Below are positions 36,725 to 44,568 of a DNA stretch of 64,000 bases, in pieces. The first letter of the stretch is position 1. The number at the start of each line of letters is the position of its first letter. The DNA comes from Nostoc sp. TCL26-01 (GTDB lineage Bacteria > Cyanobacteriota > Cyanobacteriia > Cyanobacteriales > Nostocaceae). Position numbers and translations under genes: made by a program. The stretch spans positions 124,001 through 188,000 of the forward strand of contig NZ_CP040297.1 of the NCBI RefSeq assembly GCF_013393945.1, read 5' to 3'. Under the pieces are notes generated by a model that searched no databases, was not told the origin of the DNA, and saw nothing but the letters and a program-made list of their open reading frames with translations.

Positions 36725-37555
36725 ATGATTCTCCCCAAACCCAACCTAGAAGACATTGAAATCAAGTTGCTATTAGAAGGAATATACCAGTACTACGGTT
36801 ATGACTTCCGCAATTATGCCTTGTCTTCTCTTAAACGTCGTCTTCAGAGTTTTATGCGCTTGGAGGGTTTAGAGAATGTTTCTGCATTGCAAGAACAATT
36901 ACTACATGATCGCACTTGTTTAGAAAGATTTTTACTGAGTTTGACAGTCAATGTCACATCCATGTTTCGTGATCCCAGCTTTTATTTAGCTTTCCGAAAT
37001 CAGGTAATTTCCTTACTGCGAACTTACCCCTTTATCCGCATCTGGCACGCTGGCTGTTCAACAGGCGAAGAAGTTTACTCAATGGCCATCCTCCTACAGG
37101 AAGAAAATATTTACCACCGTTGTCGGATATATGCAACCGACACTAATGAGAAAGTATTACAAAATGCCAAAAGTGGGATTTTTCCGCTAAAAATGATGCA
37201 GGACTACACCCAACTTTATTTAAGAGCAGGAGGTAAACAGTCTTTTTCCGAATATTACACCGCAGCTTATGATCATGCAATTTTTCGGACTTCCCTACGA
37301 GAAAACATTATCTTTGCTCAACACAATTTAGCCACGGATAGTTCTTTTAATGAGTTTAACGTCATCTTTTGCCGTAACGTCCTCATATACTTCAATCAAG
37401 TACTACAAAAGCGAGTACACACGCTCTTTTATAACAGTCTGTGTAACTTTGGTATCTTGGGTTTAGGCAAGCAAGAATCCATCAGATTCACTCCTTATGA
37501 GCAGTACTATGAGGAAATAGCTAAAGGCGAGAAACTCTACCGGAGGCTCAACTAA
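36725..37555 (+). CDS. CheR-type protein-glutamate methyltransferase
   Basis: Transfers methyl groups from S-adenosylmethionine to glutamates of receptor proteins. It has a helical N-terminal domain (about 1-75: LEDIEIKLLLEGIYQYYGYDFRNYALSSLKRRLQ) and a SAM-binding domain with FRIWHAGCSTGEEVYSMAI-like sequence (IWHAGCSTGEEVYSMAI), IYATDTNEKVL, and FNVIFCRNVLIYF. The reading frame is open upstream to a TTG at 36683, but those codons come from a repeat element; the ATG is therefore chosen. The stop codon overlaps the ATG of the cheB gene (TAATG). No chemoreceptor gene is nearby. Confidence 0.9.
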   Translation: MILPKPNLEDIEIKLLLEGIYQYYGYDFRNYALSSLKRRLQSFMRLEGLENVSALQEQLLHDRTCLERFLLSLTVNVTSMFRDPSFYLAFRNQVISLLRTYPFIRIWHAGCSTGEEVYSMAILLQEENIYHRCRIYATDTNEKVLQNAKSGIFPLKMMQDYTQLYLRAGGKQSFSEYYTAAYDHAIFRTSLRENIIFAQHNLATDSSFNEFNVIFCRNVLIYFNQVLQKRVHTLFYNSLCNFGILGLGKQESIRFTPYEQYYEEIAKGEKLYRRLN

Positions 37556-38127
37556 TGTCTTTTGAGATTGTAGTTATTGGCACTTCTTTAGGAGGGTTAT
37601 CCGCATTGCAACATCTTCTCAAAGACTTATCTGTTGATTTTCCAGTACCAGTGGCAATTGTGCAACATCGGCACAAGGAATCTGACGATACCCTGAGAGC
37701 ATTACTGCAAGAATATGCTTTATTGCCTATTCGAGAAGTAGAAGATAAAGACGAAATCTCACCAGGACAAATTTACTTAGCGCCAGCCGATTATCATTTA
37801 CTGGTTGAACCTGGTTATTTTTCCCTCTCGACTGAGCAACCTGTTTCCTTCGCCAGACCCTCTATTGATGTACTGTTTGAATCAGCAGCAGATGTCTATG
37901 GGTCACAGGTCATTGGTGTAATATTGACTGGGGCAAATCAAGATGGTAGCGCCGGACTAAAAAAAGTCAAAGCTAGAGGAGGTGTCACTGTTGTGCAAGA
38001 TCCTACTACTGCTGCCTGTGGAATTATGCCAGGCGCAGCTATATCGGTTGTTGCAGTAGACTGGATTTTGTCACTCTCAGAAATTTCTCCCCTATTAATA
38101 AATCTTTGTTATTCTATACGGAACTGA
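37555..38127 (+). CDS. CheB-type methylesterase, catalytic domain only
   Basis: A 190-residue stand-alone catalytic domain of CheB without the usual N-terminal receiver. The catalytic triad is seen as Ser in IGTSLGGLSAL, His in IVQHRHKE, and Asp in LTGANQDGSAG. It removes methyl esters from, or deamidates, receptor glutamates. The lack of a receiver means its activity is not controlled by phosphorylation in the standard way; the hybrid kinase downstream may act instead. Coupled to cheR by overlap, and four bases before the hybrid-kinase start. Confidence 0.9.
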   Translation: MSFEIVVIGTSLGGLSALQHLLKDLSVDFPVPVAIVQHRHKESDDTLRALLQEYALLPIREVEDKDEISPGQIYLAPADYHLLVEPGYFSLSTEQPVSFARPSIDVLFESAADVYGSQVIGVILTGANQDGSAGLKKVKARGGVTVVQDPTTAACGIMPGAAISVVAVDWILSLSEISPLLINLCYSIRN

Positions 38128-38131
38128 ATTC

Positions 38132-40153
38132 ATGCAGCCAGAAACCAATGTAAACATCCTTTTGGTGGATGATAAAGTGGAAAATTTACTGGCACTAGAG
38201 GCTATTTTGGAGCGACTAGGCGCAAATTTAGTCAGAGCAACTTCTGGGGAGGAGGCTTTGCGCTGTCTGTTGCATCAGGATTTTGCAGTGATTTTGTTAG
38301 ATGTGCAAATGCCAGGGATAGATGGCTTTGAAACTGCAACTCTGATTCGTAATCGAGGAAGATCCCGGCAAACACCAATCATCTTTCTCACTGCTTTTAG
38401 TACCAGTGACCAAATGCTATTTAAGGGTTACGCTTTAGGGGCAGTTGATTATCTGCTCAAACCCATAGATGCTAATACTCTTATTTCTAAAGTTACAGTA
38501 TTTGTCGAACTTTTTCGGAAAACTCAAGCTATCCAACAGCAAGCAGCACAATTAGCAGCAATCAATGCTGAACTCAGGCAAAGTGAAGAGCGTTTTCGTT
38601 CTCTGAGTACTTGTTCACCTCTGGGTATTTTTGAAACTGATACCCAAGGACGTTGTACTTACACAAATCCCCGTTATCAAGCGATTTGTAGTTTGAGTGC
38701 CGCCGAGAGTTTACAAACAAGATGGTTAGAATCAGTACATCCAGAAGATCAAGCAAGTGCGATCGCTAGTTGGTCTGATTATATTGCCCAGGGTGGCGAC
38801 TACTCACAAGAATTCCGCTTTCAAACTGCTGATGGCAGTATCCGTTGGGTGCAAGTTAACTCTTCACCCATGCTTTCTAGTCAGGGTGAATTGTTAGGCT
38901 ATGTCGGTACGCTAGCAGATATCACGACCCGCAAGCAAGCTGAAGAAATCCGCGCGCAAGTCATTCGAGAACAAACTGCCAGACAAGAAGCTGAGACGGC
39001 GAACCGGATGAAAGATGAGTTTTTAGCTGTTCTCTCCCATGAACTCCGCACACCCCTCACTTCCATGTTGGGTTGGTCAAAAATCCTCCGTGCTAAAAAA
39101 CTAGACGAAAAATCTACAGCTAGAGCCTTAGAAGCAATTGAACGCAATGCGACTTCCCAAGTACAACTAATTGAGGATATTTTGGATGTATCACGGATTA
39201 TTCGTGGTCAACTCAGGCTGAATTTATCTGCTGTCAATTTAATCACTGTCATAGAAGCGGCTCTTGATGCAGTGCGTCCCCTGGCAGAAGCCAAAAGTAT
39301 TACAATCAGCAACGCGCTTGATGCTTCTCTGGGTTCAGTTTGTGGAGATCCCACACGGTTACAGCAAATTGTCTGGAATCTCTTAACGAACGCCATTAAG
39401 TTCACACCAAAGGAAGGTAAGGTAGAAGTCCGCTTAGAAATTATTCAACCAGCAGATACCGCTACCAATCATCTTAACTACGCCCAAATTCAAATTATTG
39501 ATACTGGCATCGGCATTGAGCCAGAATTTCTCCCTAAAGTCTTTGAGCGCTTCCGACAAGCAGACAGCACCACAACGCGATCGCACAGTGGCTTAGGATT
39601 AGGATTGGCGATCGTCAGGCATCTGGTAGAATTGCACAAAGGCATAATTTTAGCAGAAAGTCAAGGTTCAGGTAAAGGTTCTACCTTTACTGTCAGACTA
39701 CCCCTCATGCCACAAGAAACAGCACCAGTGCCATCAGCACAATCTGAGTCTCAATCTTCTTTCTTCGTCGGCTGCAAAATTCTCATCGTTGACGATGAAA
39801 CCGACACCCGCAATTTTCTCGCCTTCTTATTTGAAGAATATGGCGCAGTTGCTTCTACCACAGCCTCAGTGGAAGCAGCCTTGGCAGTAATTGAAGAATT
39901 GCAACCAGATATTATTGTCAGTGACATCGGTATGTCAGAACAAGATGGTTATACACTGATTCGCAAATTGCGTTCTTTAACACCAGAACAAGGAGGAAAA
40001 ATTCCAGCGATCGCTCTGACTGCATATTCACAAGCAGAAGATCGTCTGAAAATGATCGAATCTGGATTCCAACATTATCTATCTAAACCAGTTGATCCCC
40101 ATCAATTAATCTCTGTAGTCGCCAATCTTCTCCAGTTAGGGACTGCCAACTAA
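38132..40153 (+). CDS. hybrid histidine kinase, receiver-PAS-kinase-receiver
   Basis: Domains in order: receiver 1 (about 6-125, phospho-acceptor Asp57 in LLDVQMPG, Lys in LLKPID); a helix and PAS domain (about 150-270); HisKA box FLAVLSHELRTPLT with phospho-His about 303; HATPase (IIDTGIGIEPE, LPKVFERFRQAD, GLGLGLAIV); and receiver 2 (about 548-670, Asp598 in VSDIGMSEQDG, Lys in LSKPVD). No membrane segment is visible, so it is a cytoplasmic sensor. It forms an operon with cheR and cheB. Such CheR-CheB-hybrid kinase sets are often linked to stress or light sensing rather than swimming. The input signal is unknown. Confidence 0.92.
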   Translation: MQPETNVNILLVDDKVENLLALEAILERLGANLVRATSGEEALRCLLHQDFAVILLDVQMPGIDGFETATLIRNRGRSRQTPIIFLTAFSTSDQMLFKGYALGAVDYLLKPIDANTLISKVTVFVELFRKTQAIQQQAAQLAAINAELRQSEERFRSLSTCSPLGIFETDTQGRCTYTNPRYQAICSLSAAESLQTRWLESVHPEDQASAIASWSDYIAQGGDYSQEFRFQTADGSIRWVQVNSSPMLSSQGELLGYVGTLADITTRKQAEEIRAQVIREQTARQEAETANRMKDEFLAVLSHELRTPLTSMLGWSKILRAKKLDEKSTARALEAIERNATSQVQLIEDILDVSRIIRGQLRLNLSAVNLITVIEAALDAVRPLAEAKSITISNALDASLGSVCGDPTRLQQIVWNLLTNAIKFTPKEGKVEVRLEIIQPADTATNHLNYAQIQIIDTGIGIEPEFLPKVFERFRQADSTTTRSHSGLGLGLAIVRHLVELHKGIILAESQGSGKGSTFTVRLPLMPQETAPVPSAQSESQSSFFVGCKILIVDDETDTRNFLAFLFEEYGAVASTTASVEAALAVIEELQPDIIVSDIGMSEQDGYTLIRKLRSLTPEQGGKIPAIALTAYSQAEDRLKMIESGFQHYLSKPVDPHQLISVVANLLQLGTAN

Positions 40154-40286
40154 AAAAATATACAATCACTTTGGTGAACAGGGGAGGCAGGGGAGGAAAC
40201 CCACATTTCTCACAAAACGGTAGGGGCGGGTTCACAAATATGCTTCAATTTTTGGGTTCTAAAAAATTGTACTTAATCGGAAAAAA

Positions 40287-40322
40287 CTGTTATCTGTTAC
40301 CTGTTACCTGTTACCTGTTCCC
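40287..40322. repeat. CTGTTAC heptamer array
   Basis: About five 7-base units (CTGTTAT, then CTGTTAC three times, then CTGTTCC) lie between the hybrid-kinase gene and the convergent nucleotidyltransferase gene. It is the same class of heptamer repeat as elsewhere, but a different unit. Confidence 0.8.
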
Positions 40323-40353
40323 TACCTCCACGAAAGGACTTTTTCTGCAAGCC

Positions 40354-41157
40354 CTAAATAGAGTGTTTTAACCTTAATCTGATGAGTAAATCATGTAAAG
40401 CATTCTTTGCTGTCGGTACTTCGGGTAGTTGACTCACCTCATAAAATTCTTGTAACTTATTACGTAATATTTGATATTCTCGACGATGAAAATCTATATT
40501 TATATCTGATAAAGTAGAATGCTCTAATCCTACTTGCTTTTGATATATTAATTCAGGAAGATATGGTAAATTAAAAATTTCATTCAACTTAATTAGATTT
40601 GCTTCAACTACTCCTGTTTGCATCAAATAAATACCTGTCAATAAAACCCGATAAATATAAAGCAATGGCTTAAGTCGATGCGGATGTTCCTTTTCAAAAA
40701 GTTTCCATTGTGTTTCTGCAAAACCAAAGTAATGATGGCTATGATAACGAGTAATACAACCGTGGGCAATTGATTTTAATTCTTCGTATTCTGGCGTAGC
40801 TGCTATGATTAAGGGTGAATAAACTTGTTCTAATACATAACCATTCTTTTTCAGCAGCATTAAAAAGAATTTCTTGATATCGTGAGTTACTAAATCAATT
40901 TCTAAAAATTCGTATACTTGAGATTTTTCTAAAGTTTCCATCCCAGTATCCAATCCCAAAACTTCTTTTAATGGCAAAATATGCACTCCCCGCAAATCAT
41001 AGTCTGAATCGGATGATGGAAAGCCATATAAGTGTGAACCACTAATACTTGCAAATAAAAGTGGGTATTTTTGTTGACCAATAATTTTGTTCAGAGAACC
41101 GGGAATTTCCATGTTATGAAAATATAAATTTATGTTACGTTGAGACACGTAGAACAT
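40354..41157 (-). CDS. nucleotidyltransferase (RlaP/YcgL-like, COG3541 type)
   Basis: A protein of the polymerase-beta nucleotidyltransferase superfamily. The core motif is ISGSHLYGFPSSDSDYDLRGVHILP (residues about 38-62), with G-S at the start and the catalytic D-x-D in SDSDYDLRG; a third acidic residue is in EIDLVTHDIKKF. The C-terminal half is helical with conserved H/Y/R (ITRYHSHHYFGFA), typical of the RlaP family, whose members may act on RNA or nucleotides. The ATG used gives 267 residues; a second ATG at residue 16 (MEIPGSL) is an equally good start. Substrate unknown. No HEPN partner gene is next to it. Confidence 0.75.
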   Translation of the reverse strand: MFYVSQRNINLYFHNMEIPGSLNKIIGQQKYPLLFASISGSHLYGFPSSDSDYDLRGVHILPLKEVLGLDTGMETLEKSQVYEFLEIDLVTHDIKKFFLMLLKKNGYVLEQVYSPLIIAATPEYEELKSIAHGCITRYHSHHYFGFAETQWKLFEKEHPHRLKPLLYIYRVLLTGIYLMQTGVVEANLIKLNEIFNLPYLPELIYQKQVGLEHSTLSDINIDFHRREYQILRNKLQEFYEVSQLPEVPTAKNALHDLLIRLRLKHSI

Positions 41158-41477
41158 TATCGAACAGAATTCAGGAGTCAGGAGCCAGAATTCAGCATAA
41201 ATTCTGTGCGACTGGCGGATGTAGCTTGCTTCTCCGTTGGCGTAGCCTCTCGCAGAGAAGGAGTATAAATGAGTCTAAAACCCTCTCCAAATCGTAGATT
41301 TGGTGGTCTTCAATGAGTCGCGGTCTGAATCCCCGACTCATTGATTCTGACTCCTGAATTCTGAGTTCTGAATTCTTCTTCAAGTATTTTGAAGATAGCA
41401 AAAATTTATGTAAAATTCAGCAAATTATCAGTAACACTGTTTATGCTACACAGCGACTAGGAGCAAATTCTTCAACT
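41158..41477. other. intergenic region with dispersed repeats
   Basis: Near 41165-41400 lie several short AATTCAGGAGTCAG/AATTCTGAGTTCTGA units and the repeat CCGTTGGCGTAGCCTCTCGCAGAGAAGG (about 41235-41262), the reverse complement of a motif seen at 5430 and 16630. A short frame across it is repeat-coded and rejected. The last 60 bases should hold the egtC promoter. Confidence 0.6.
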
Positions 41478-42266
41478 ATGTGCCGTTTACTTGCCTACCT
41501 TGGTTCACCTGTTTCTTTAGAAAAACTTTTGTATAAACCGGAACATTCATTAATTGTTCAAAGTTACCAACCCCGTGAGATGACTTCTGGGGTAGTCAAT
41601 GCTGATGGTTTTGGTGTTGGTTGGTATCACAATCACCAAAAGACTGAGCCTTTTACTTACAAAAATACCTTACCAATTTGGAATGATGTTAATTTACCAA
41701 GTCTGAGCCGTTATATTGAATCTCAGTGTATCCTTGCTTATGTTCGTAGTGCCACACCAGGACAAGCCTTAGATTTTGCTAATTGTCAGCCGTTTCACTA
41801 CCAAAAGTCGTTGTTTATTCACAATGGACGAATTGAAAATTTTCGCAAAACCTTACATAGAAAAATCCGCAGCGTCTTAATGCCAGATTTGTATGAACAA
41901 ATCAGTGGTAGCACTGACTCTGAACATATTTTTGCGTTGCTGCTATCACAAATTTACAGTAATAAACATCGACCATTAGAATCAGTTTTACGCACCACTC
42001 TATTAATGTTGTCGGAGATGGCAAAACGGCATCAAGTTGACGCTTCTGCAAACATCATATTTAGTGATGGCGATCGCCTCATTGCCTCCCGATTTGCTAC
42101 ATCTTCATCACCACCATCATTGTACTGGCTAAAAGATGATTTAAATTTTCCTAATTCTGTCATCATTGCCTCTGAACCATTATTTTTAGGTAATTGGCAA
42201 GCTTGCCCAGAAAATAGCATCATCAGTGTAGGAGAAAACGGTGATATCCAAGTTGACAGAATCTAG
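41478..42266 (+). CDS. egtC: EgtC-like class II glutamine amidotransferase
   Basis: In ergothioneine synthesis, EgtC removes the gamma-glutamyl group from the hercynyl-gamma-glutamyl-cysteine sulfoxide product of EgtB. The 262-residue protein has the N-terminal nucleophile Cys2 (MCRLLAYLG) and the class II amidotransferase signature blocks NADGFGVGWY, ILAYVRSATPG, CQPFHY, and LFIHNGRIENF. It lacks other domains. egtB overlaps its end by 26 bases. That arrangement supports the function, although a role in a related sulfur-metabolite pathway cannot be ruled out. Confidence 0.88.
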   Translation: MCRLLAYLGSPVSLEKLLYKPEHSLIVQSYQPREMTSGVVNADGFGVGWYHNHQKTEPFTYKNTLPIWNDVNLPSLSRYIESQCILAYVRSATPGQALDFANCQPFHYQKSLFIHNGRIENFRKTLHRKIRSVLMPDLYEQISGSTDSEHIFALLLSQIYSNKHRPLESVLRTTLLMLSEMAKRHQVDASANIIFSDGDRLIASRFATSSSPPSLYWLKDDLNFPNSVIIASEPLFLGNWQACPENSIISVGENGDIQVDRI

Positions 42267-43497
42267 TTTGAGAGAGTTTATCTATTTCGCTTTTGAGGAA
42301 TGTCGCACCAAAACCCTAGCTTTATTTGCAGGTATGGATGCGAGTACATTTTGTAGTCAACCTCATCCTGATTTTAGTCCTGTAGGTTGGCATTTGGGAC
42401 ATATTGCTTACATAGAATCGCTGTGGGTCTTAGAACATCTTGCTGGTTTGTCTTGTTTATTTCCTCAATATCGTCAGTTATTTGCAGCCGATGGTTTACC
42501 TAAATCACAGCGTATTCATTTACCAAATTTAGTAGAAACTCTCTATTACCTAAATACAGTTAGAGAAAAAGTCCTCAAATACTTAGAAGTAGGAGATATA
42601 GAACCACAAGAGAGACTTTGGCGTTTTTTGATTCAACACGAAAGCCAACATTTTGAAATTATCTGCATGATATTGGAATTGGTCAAGAGTCAAGAGTCAA
42701 GAGTCAATAGTCAACAGTTAGATGTGGATAGTTTGATATCTCCTGTAAGTGTGGGAGAAATGATCAAAATTCCCGCAGGTGAGTTTGAGTTGGGGAACAA
42801 CTCAATAGATGCGTTAGACAATGAACGTCTTCTACACAGAGTCTACTTGGATACTTACTGGATTGACCGCTACCCTGTCACCTGTGGACAATATCGCATA
42901 TTTATAGAAGCTGGGGGTTATCAAAACCCTGAGTGGTGGTCATTACAGGGATGGCAATGGCGACAAACTGAACAAGTAACCCAGCCACTTTACTGGCAAA
43001 ATCTTAGAGATAATCACCCTGTTTGTGGTGTCAGTTGGTACGAAGCAGAAGCGTACTCGCGGTTTGTCGGTAAACGTCTACCAACAGAAGCGGAATGGGA
43101 AAAAGCTGCCAGTTGGGATGTAGCAGCTAATTGTCGGCGTACATATCCTTGGGGTGAAGATATACCATCACATCAATATTGTAATTATGATGCGATCGCC
43201 AGGCTATTTAACAAAACTACCCCAGTTGATGCTTACCCATCTGGACAAAGTGCTTATGGTTTATACGATACTCTAGGTAACGTCTGGGAATGGACAGCCT
43301 CTTGGTTTGCTGGCTACAAAGGTTTTCACAGCTATCCATATAAAGGTTACTCGCAAGTTTATTTCGACCAACAACATCGAGTCCTCAAAGGCGGTAGTTG
43401 GGCAACACGTCCTTGGGTACTACGTTCTAGCTTTCGTAATTGGTATTATCCCCAAGTACGGCAAATTTTTGCTGGGTTTCGCTGTGCTAAAGGATAG
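42241..43497 (+). CDS. egtB: EgtB-like non-heme iron sulfoxide synthase, 418 aa
   Basis: Joins hercynine and gamma-glutamyl-cysteine (or cysteine) with O2. The N-terminal DinB-like domain shows all three iron ligands of known EgtB: His51 in VGWHLGHIAYIE, then His133 and His137 in the HxxxHxE motif HESQHFE. The C-terminal formylglycine-generating-enzyme-like (SUMF1) domain has IPAGEFELGNNSID, ERLLHRVYLDTYWIDRYPVT, RLPTEAEWEKAA, YDTLGNVWEWTASWF and LKGGSWATRP. The GTG start overlaps egtC. Between the domains lies an odd stretch, KSQESRVNSQQLDVDSL (about 147-163), coded by GTCAAGA heptamers, so a repeat has entered the gene in frame. egtD is not adjacent. Confidence 0.88.
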   Translation: MISKLTESSLREFIYFAFEECRTKTLALFAGMDASTFCSQPHPDFSPVGWHLGHIAYIESLWVLEHLAGLSCLFPQYRQLFAADGLPKSQRIHLPNLVETLYYLNTVREKVLKYLEVGDIEPQERLWRFLIQHESQHFEIICMILELVKSQESRVNSQQLDVDSLISPVSVGEMIKIPAGEFELGNNSIDALDNERLLHRVYLDTYWIDRYPVTCGQYRIFIEAGGYQNPEWWSLQGWQWRQTEQVTQPLYWQNLRDNHPVCGVSWYEAEAYSRFVGKRLPTEAEWEKAASWDVAANCRRTYPWGEDIPSHQYCNYDAIARLFNKTTPVDAYPSGQSAYGLYDTLGNVWEWTASWFAGYKGFHSYPYKGYSQVYFDQQHRVLKGGSWATRPWVLRSSFRNWYYPQVRQIFAGFRCAKG

Positions 43498-43645
43498 TCT
43501 AGACACGCCACTAGTAAAGTTTTGTCATGTTGGATATTTTGGAGAATTTTATAGTACAATTGTACCAAGAAAATATTTAGTCTTGGCTATCAAACCTTGT
43601 TGAGAAACATCCCAACAAGCATCAGCCCAACAACCTTACTGTGAG

Positions 43646-44308
43646 ATGATGACTATGATGACACCAATTAAGGGTGTGACTGCCCCCCAAGTTAACTCAC
43701 ACAAATTTGAACCATATTTGAGAGAACAATCAGATGCGTCGGCAGATTTTTCTTTTCAAACGCTGGCTGATGTTTCCAAGACAATTTTGCATCATGCTTT
43801 TTGGTTAGCCGAACAGAAACAAACTCTCTCAACAAAAGAGTATAAAAAACTACTTTTTGCACAAGGTTGGCAAGGTGAAGAAAAGAAATATTTAAAGATT
43901 GCGTCAACCTTTGGGAAGTTTGCACCAGAAGATTTTGCTCAAGTTGAACCAAGAACCATATATCAACTAGCTGAAAGAAGTAATCAGTATCAAAAAGTTA
44001 TAGATAGGCTCTTGGATATCAGTGTAATTAACCAAGAGACTGTACGCTCTCTCATCCAAAAACAACGTACCCCAAAAGCGACAGAACAGAAAAAGCCAAG
44101 TATTTGGCGACGACTCAAGCATGGTGGCAGATATTGCCAAATTCCTCCAATTCATGAGGCGACAGAGGAAACTGGGATAACGCTGCAAAGAATGATGGAT
44201 GAGGAAGGATTGAGTGTGCAAAAAATCGTAGCAGAAGCGATCGCACTCAGGCAAGCACACAAAGAAGGTAGATTAGTCTTGGTAGAAAATTGTGGTGAAC
44301 TTAACTAA
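43646..44308 (+). CDS. conserved cyanobacterial protein of unknown function, 220 aa
   Basis: A soluble, mostly helical protein. After a polar N-terminus (about 1-35) comes a hydrophobic-charged helical region (FQTLADVSKTILHHAFWLAEQKQTLSTKEYKKLL) and a KTIYQLAERSNQYQKVIDRLL-like part. The basic stretch KKPSIWRRLKHGGRYCQIPP and a C-terminal helix (LQRMMDEEGLSVQKIVAEAIALRQAH) follow. The region from 40 to 130 looks like DNA-binding or KfrA-like plasmid proteins, but I cannot assign it. Four ATG codons lie close to the start (MMTMM); the first is used. A repeat element begins three bases after the stop codon. Confidence 0.6.
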   Translation: MMTMMTPIKGVTAPQVNSHKFEPYLREQSDASADFSFQTLADVSKTILHHAFWLAEQKQTLSTKEYKKLLFAQGWQGEEKKYLKIASTFGKFAPEDFAQVEPRTIYQLAERSNQYQKVIDRLLDISVINQETVRSLIQKQRTPKATEQKKPSIWRRLKHGGRYCQIPPIHEATEETGITLQRMMDEEGLSVQKIVAEAIALRQAHKEGRLVLVENCGELN

Positions 44309-44311
44309 TTT

Positions 44312-44486
44312 TAACGTGAGTTCAACGGAGTGAAAAAGGCAAAAAGCCTGCTATGTAAGGATTTGCCAAAGGTTAATTTGATAGCAGGCTTGGCTGCTTA
44401 TACTTATTTACCTTAAAATGATATTCAACCAAAAGACTTGCCTGCTCTATCTCCTGCTATTTTTTAGCTCCGTCGAACTCACGTTA
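44312..44486. mobile_element. 175-bp MITE-like element, family C
   Basis: TAACGTGAGTTCAACGGAG at the left end pairs with CTCCGTCGAACTCACGTTA at the right end, one mismatch. The interior contains AGCCTGCTAT/ATAGCAGGCT, a second inverted repeat. TA occurs at both outer edges and could be a 2-base target duplication, as made by IS630/Tc1-type transposases (inference). A related but interrupted end is at 31967-32045. No gene is in it. Confidence 0.75.
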
Positions 44487-44525
44487 GTTTTGCAAATATC
44501 TCAGTATTCATCTGGGAAAATGAAT

Positions 44526-44554
44526 GTAGAGATGTTGCACTGCAACGTCTCTAC
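44526..44554. repeat. 29-base palindromic repeat, second copy
   Basis: GTAGAGATGTTGCA-C-TGCAACGTCTCTAC, one mismatch from a perfect palindrome. It lies 15 bases after the end of the PEP carboxylase gene (minus strand). Same family as 14993 and 60696. Confidence 0.8.
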
Positions 44555-44568
44555 TAACAACTGACAAA

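Noticed and set aside
40171..40371. Small frame after the hybrid kinase
   Set aside because: It includes the CTGTTAC heptamer array and has no family-like features.
41192..41401. Small minus-strand frame upstream of egtC
   Set aside because: It is made of short dispersed repeats and has no credible start.
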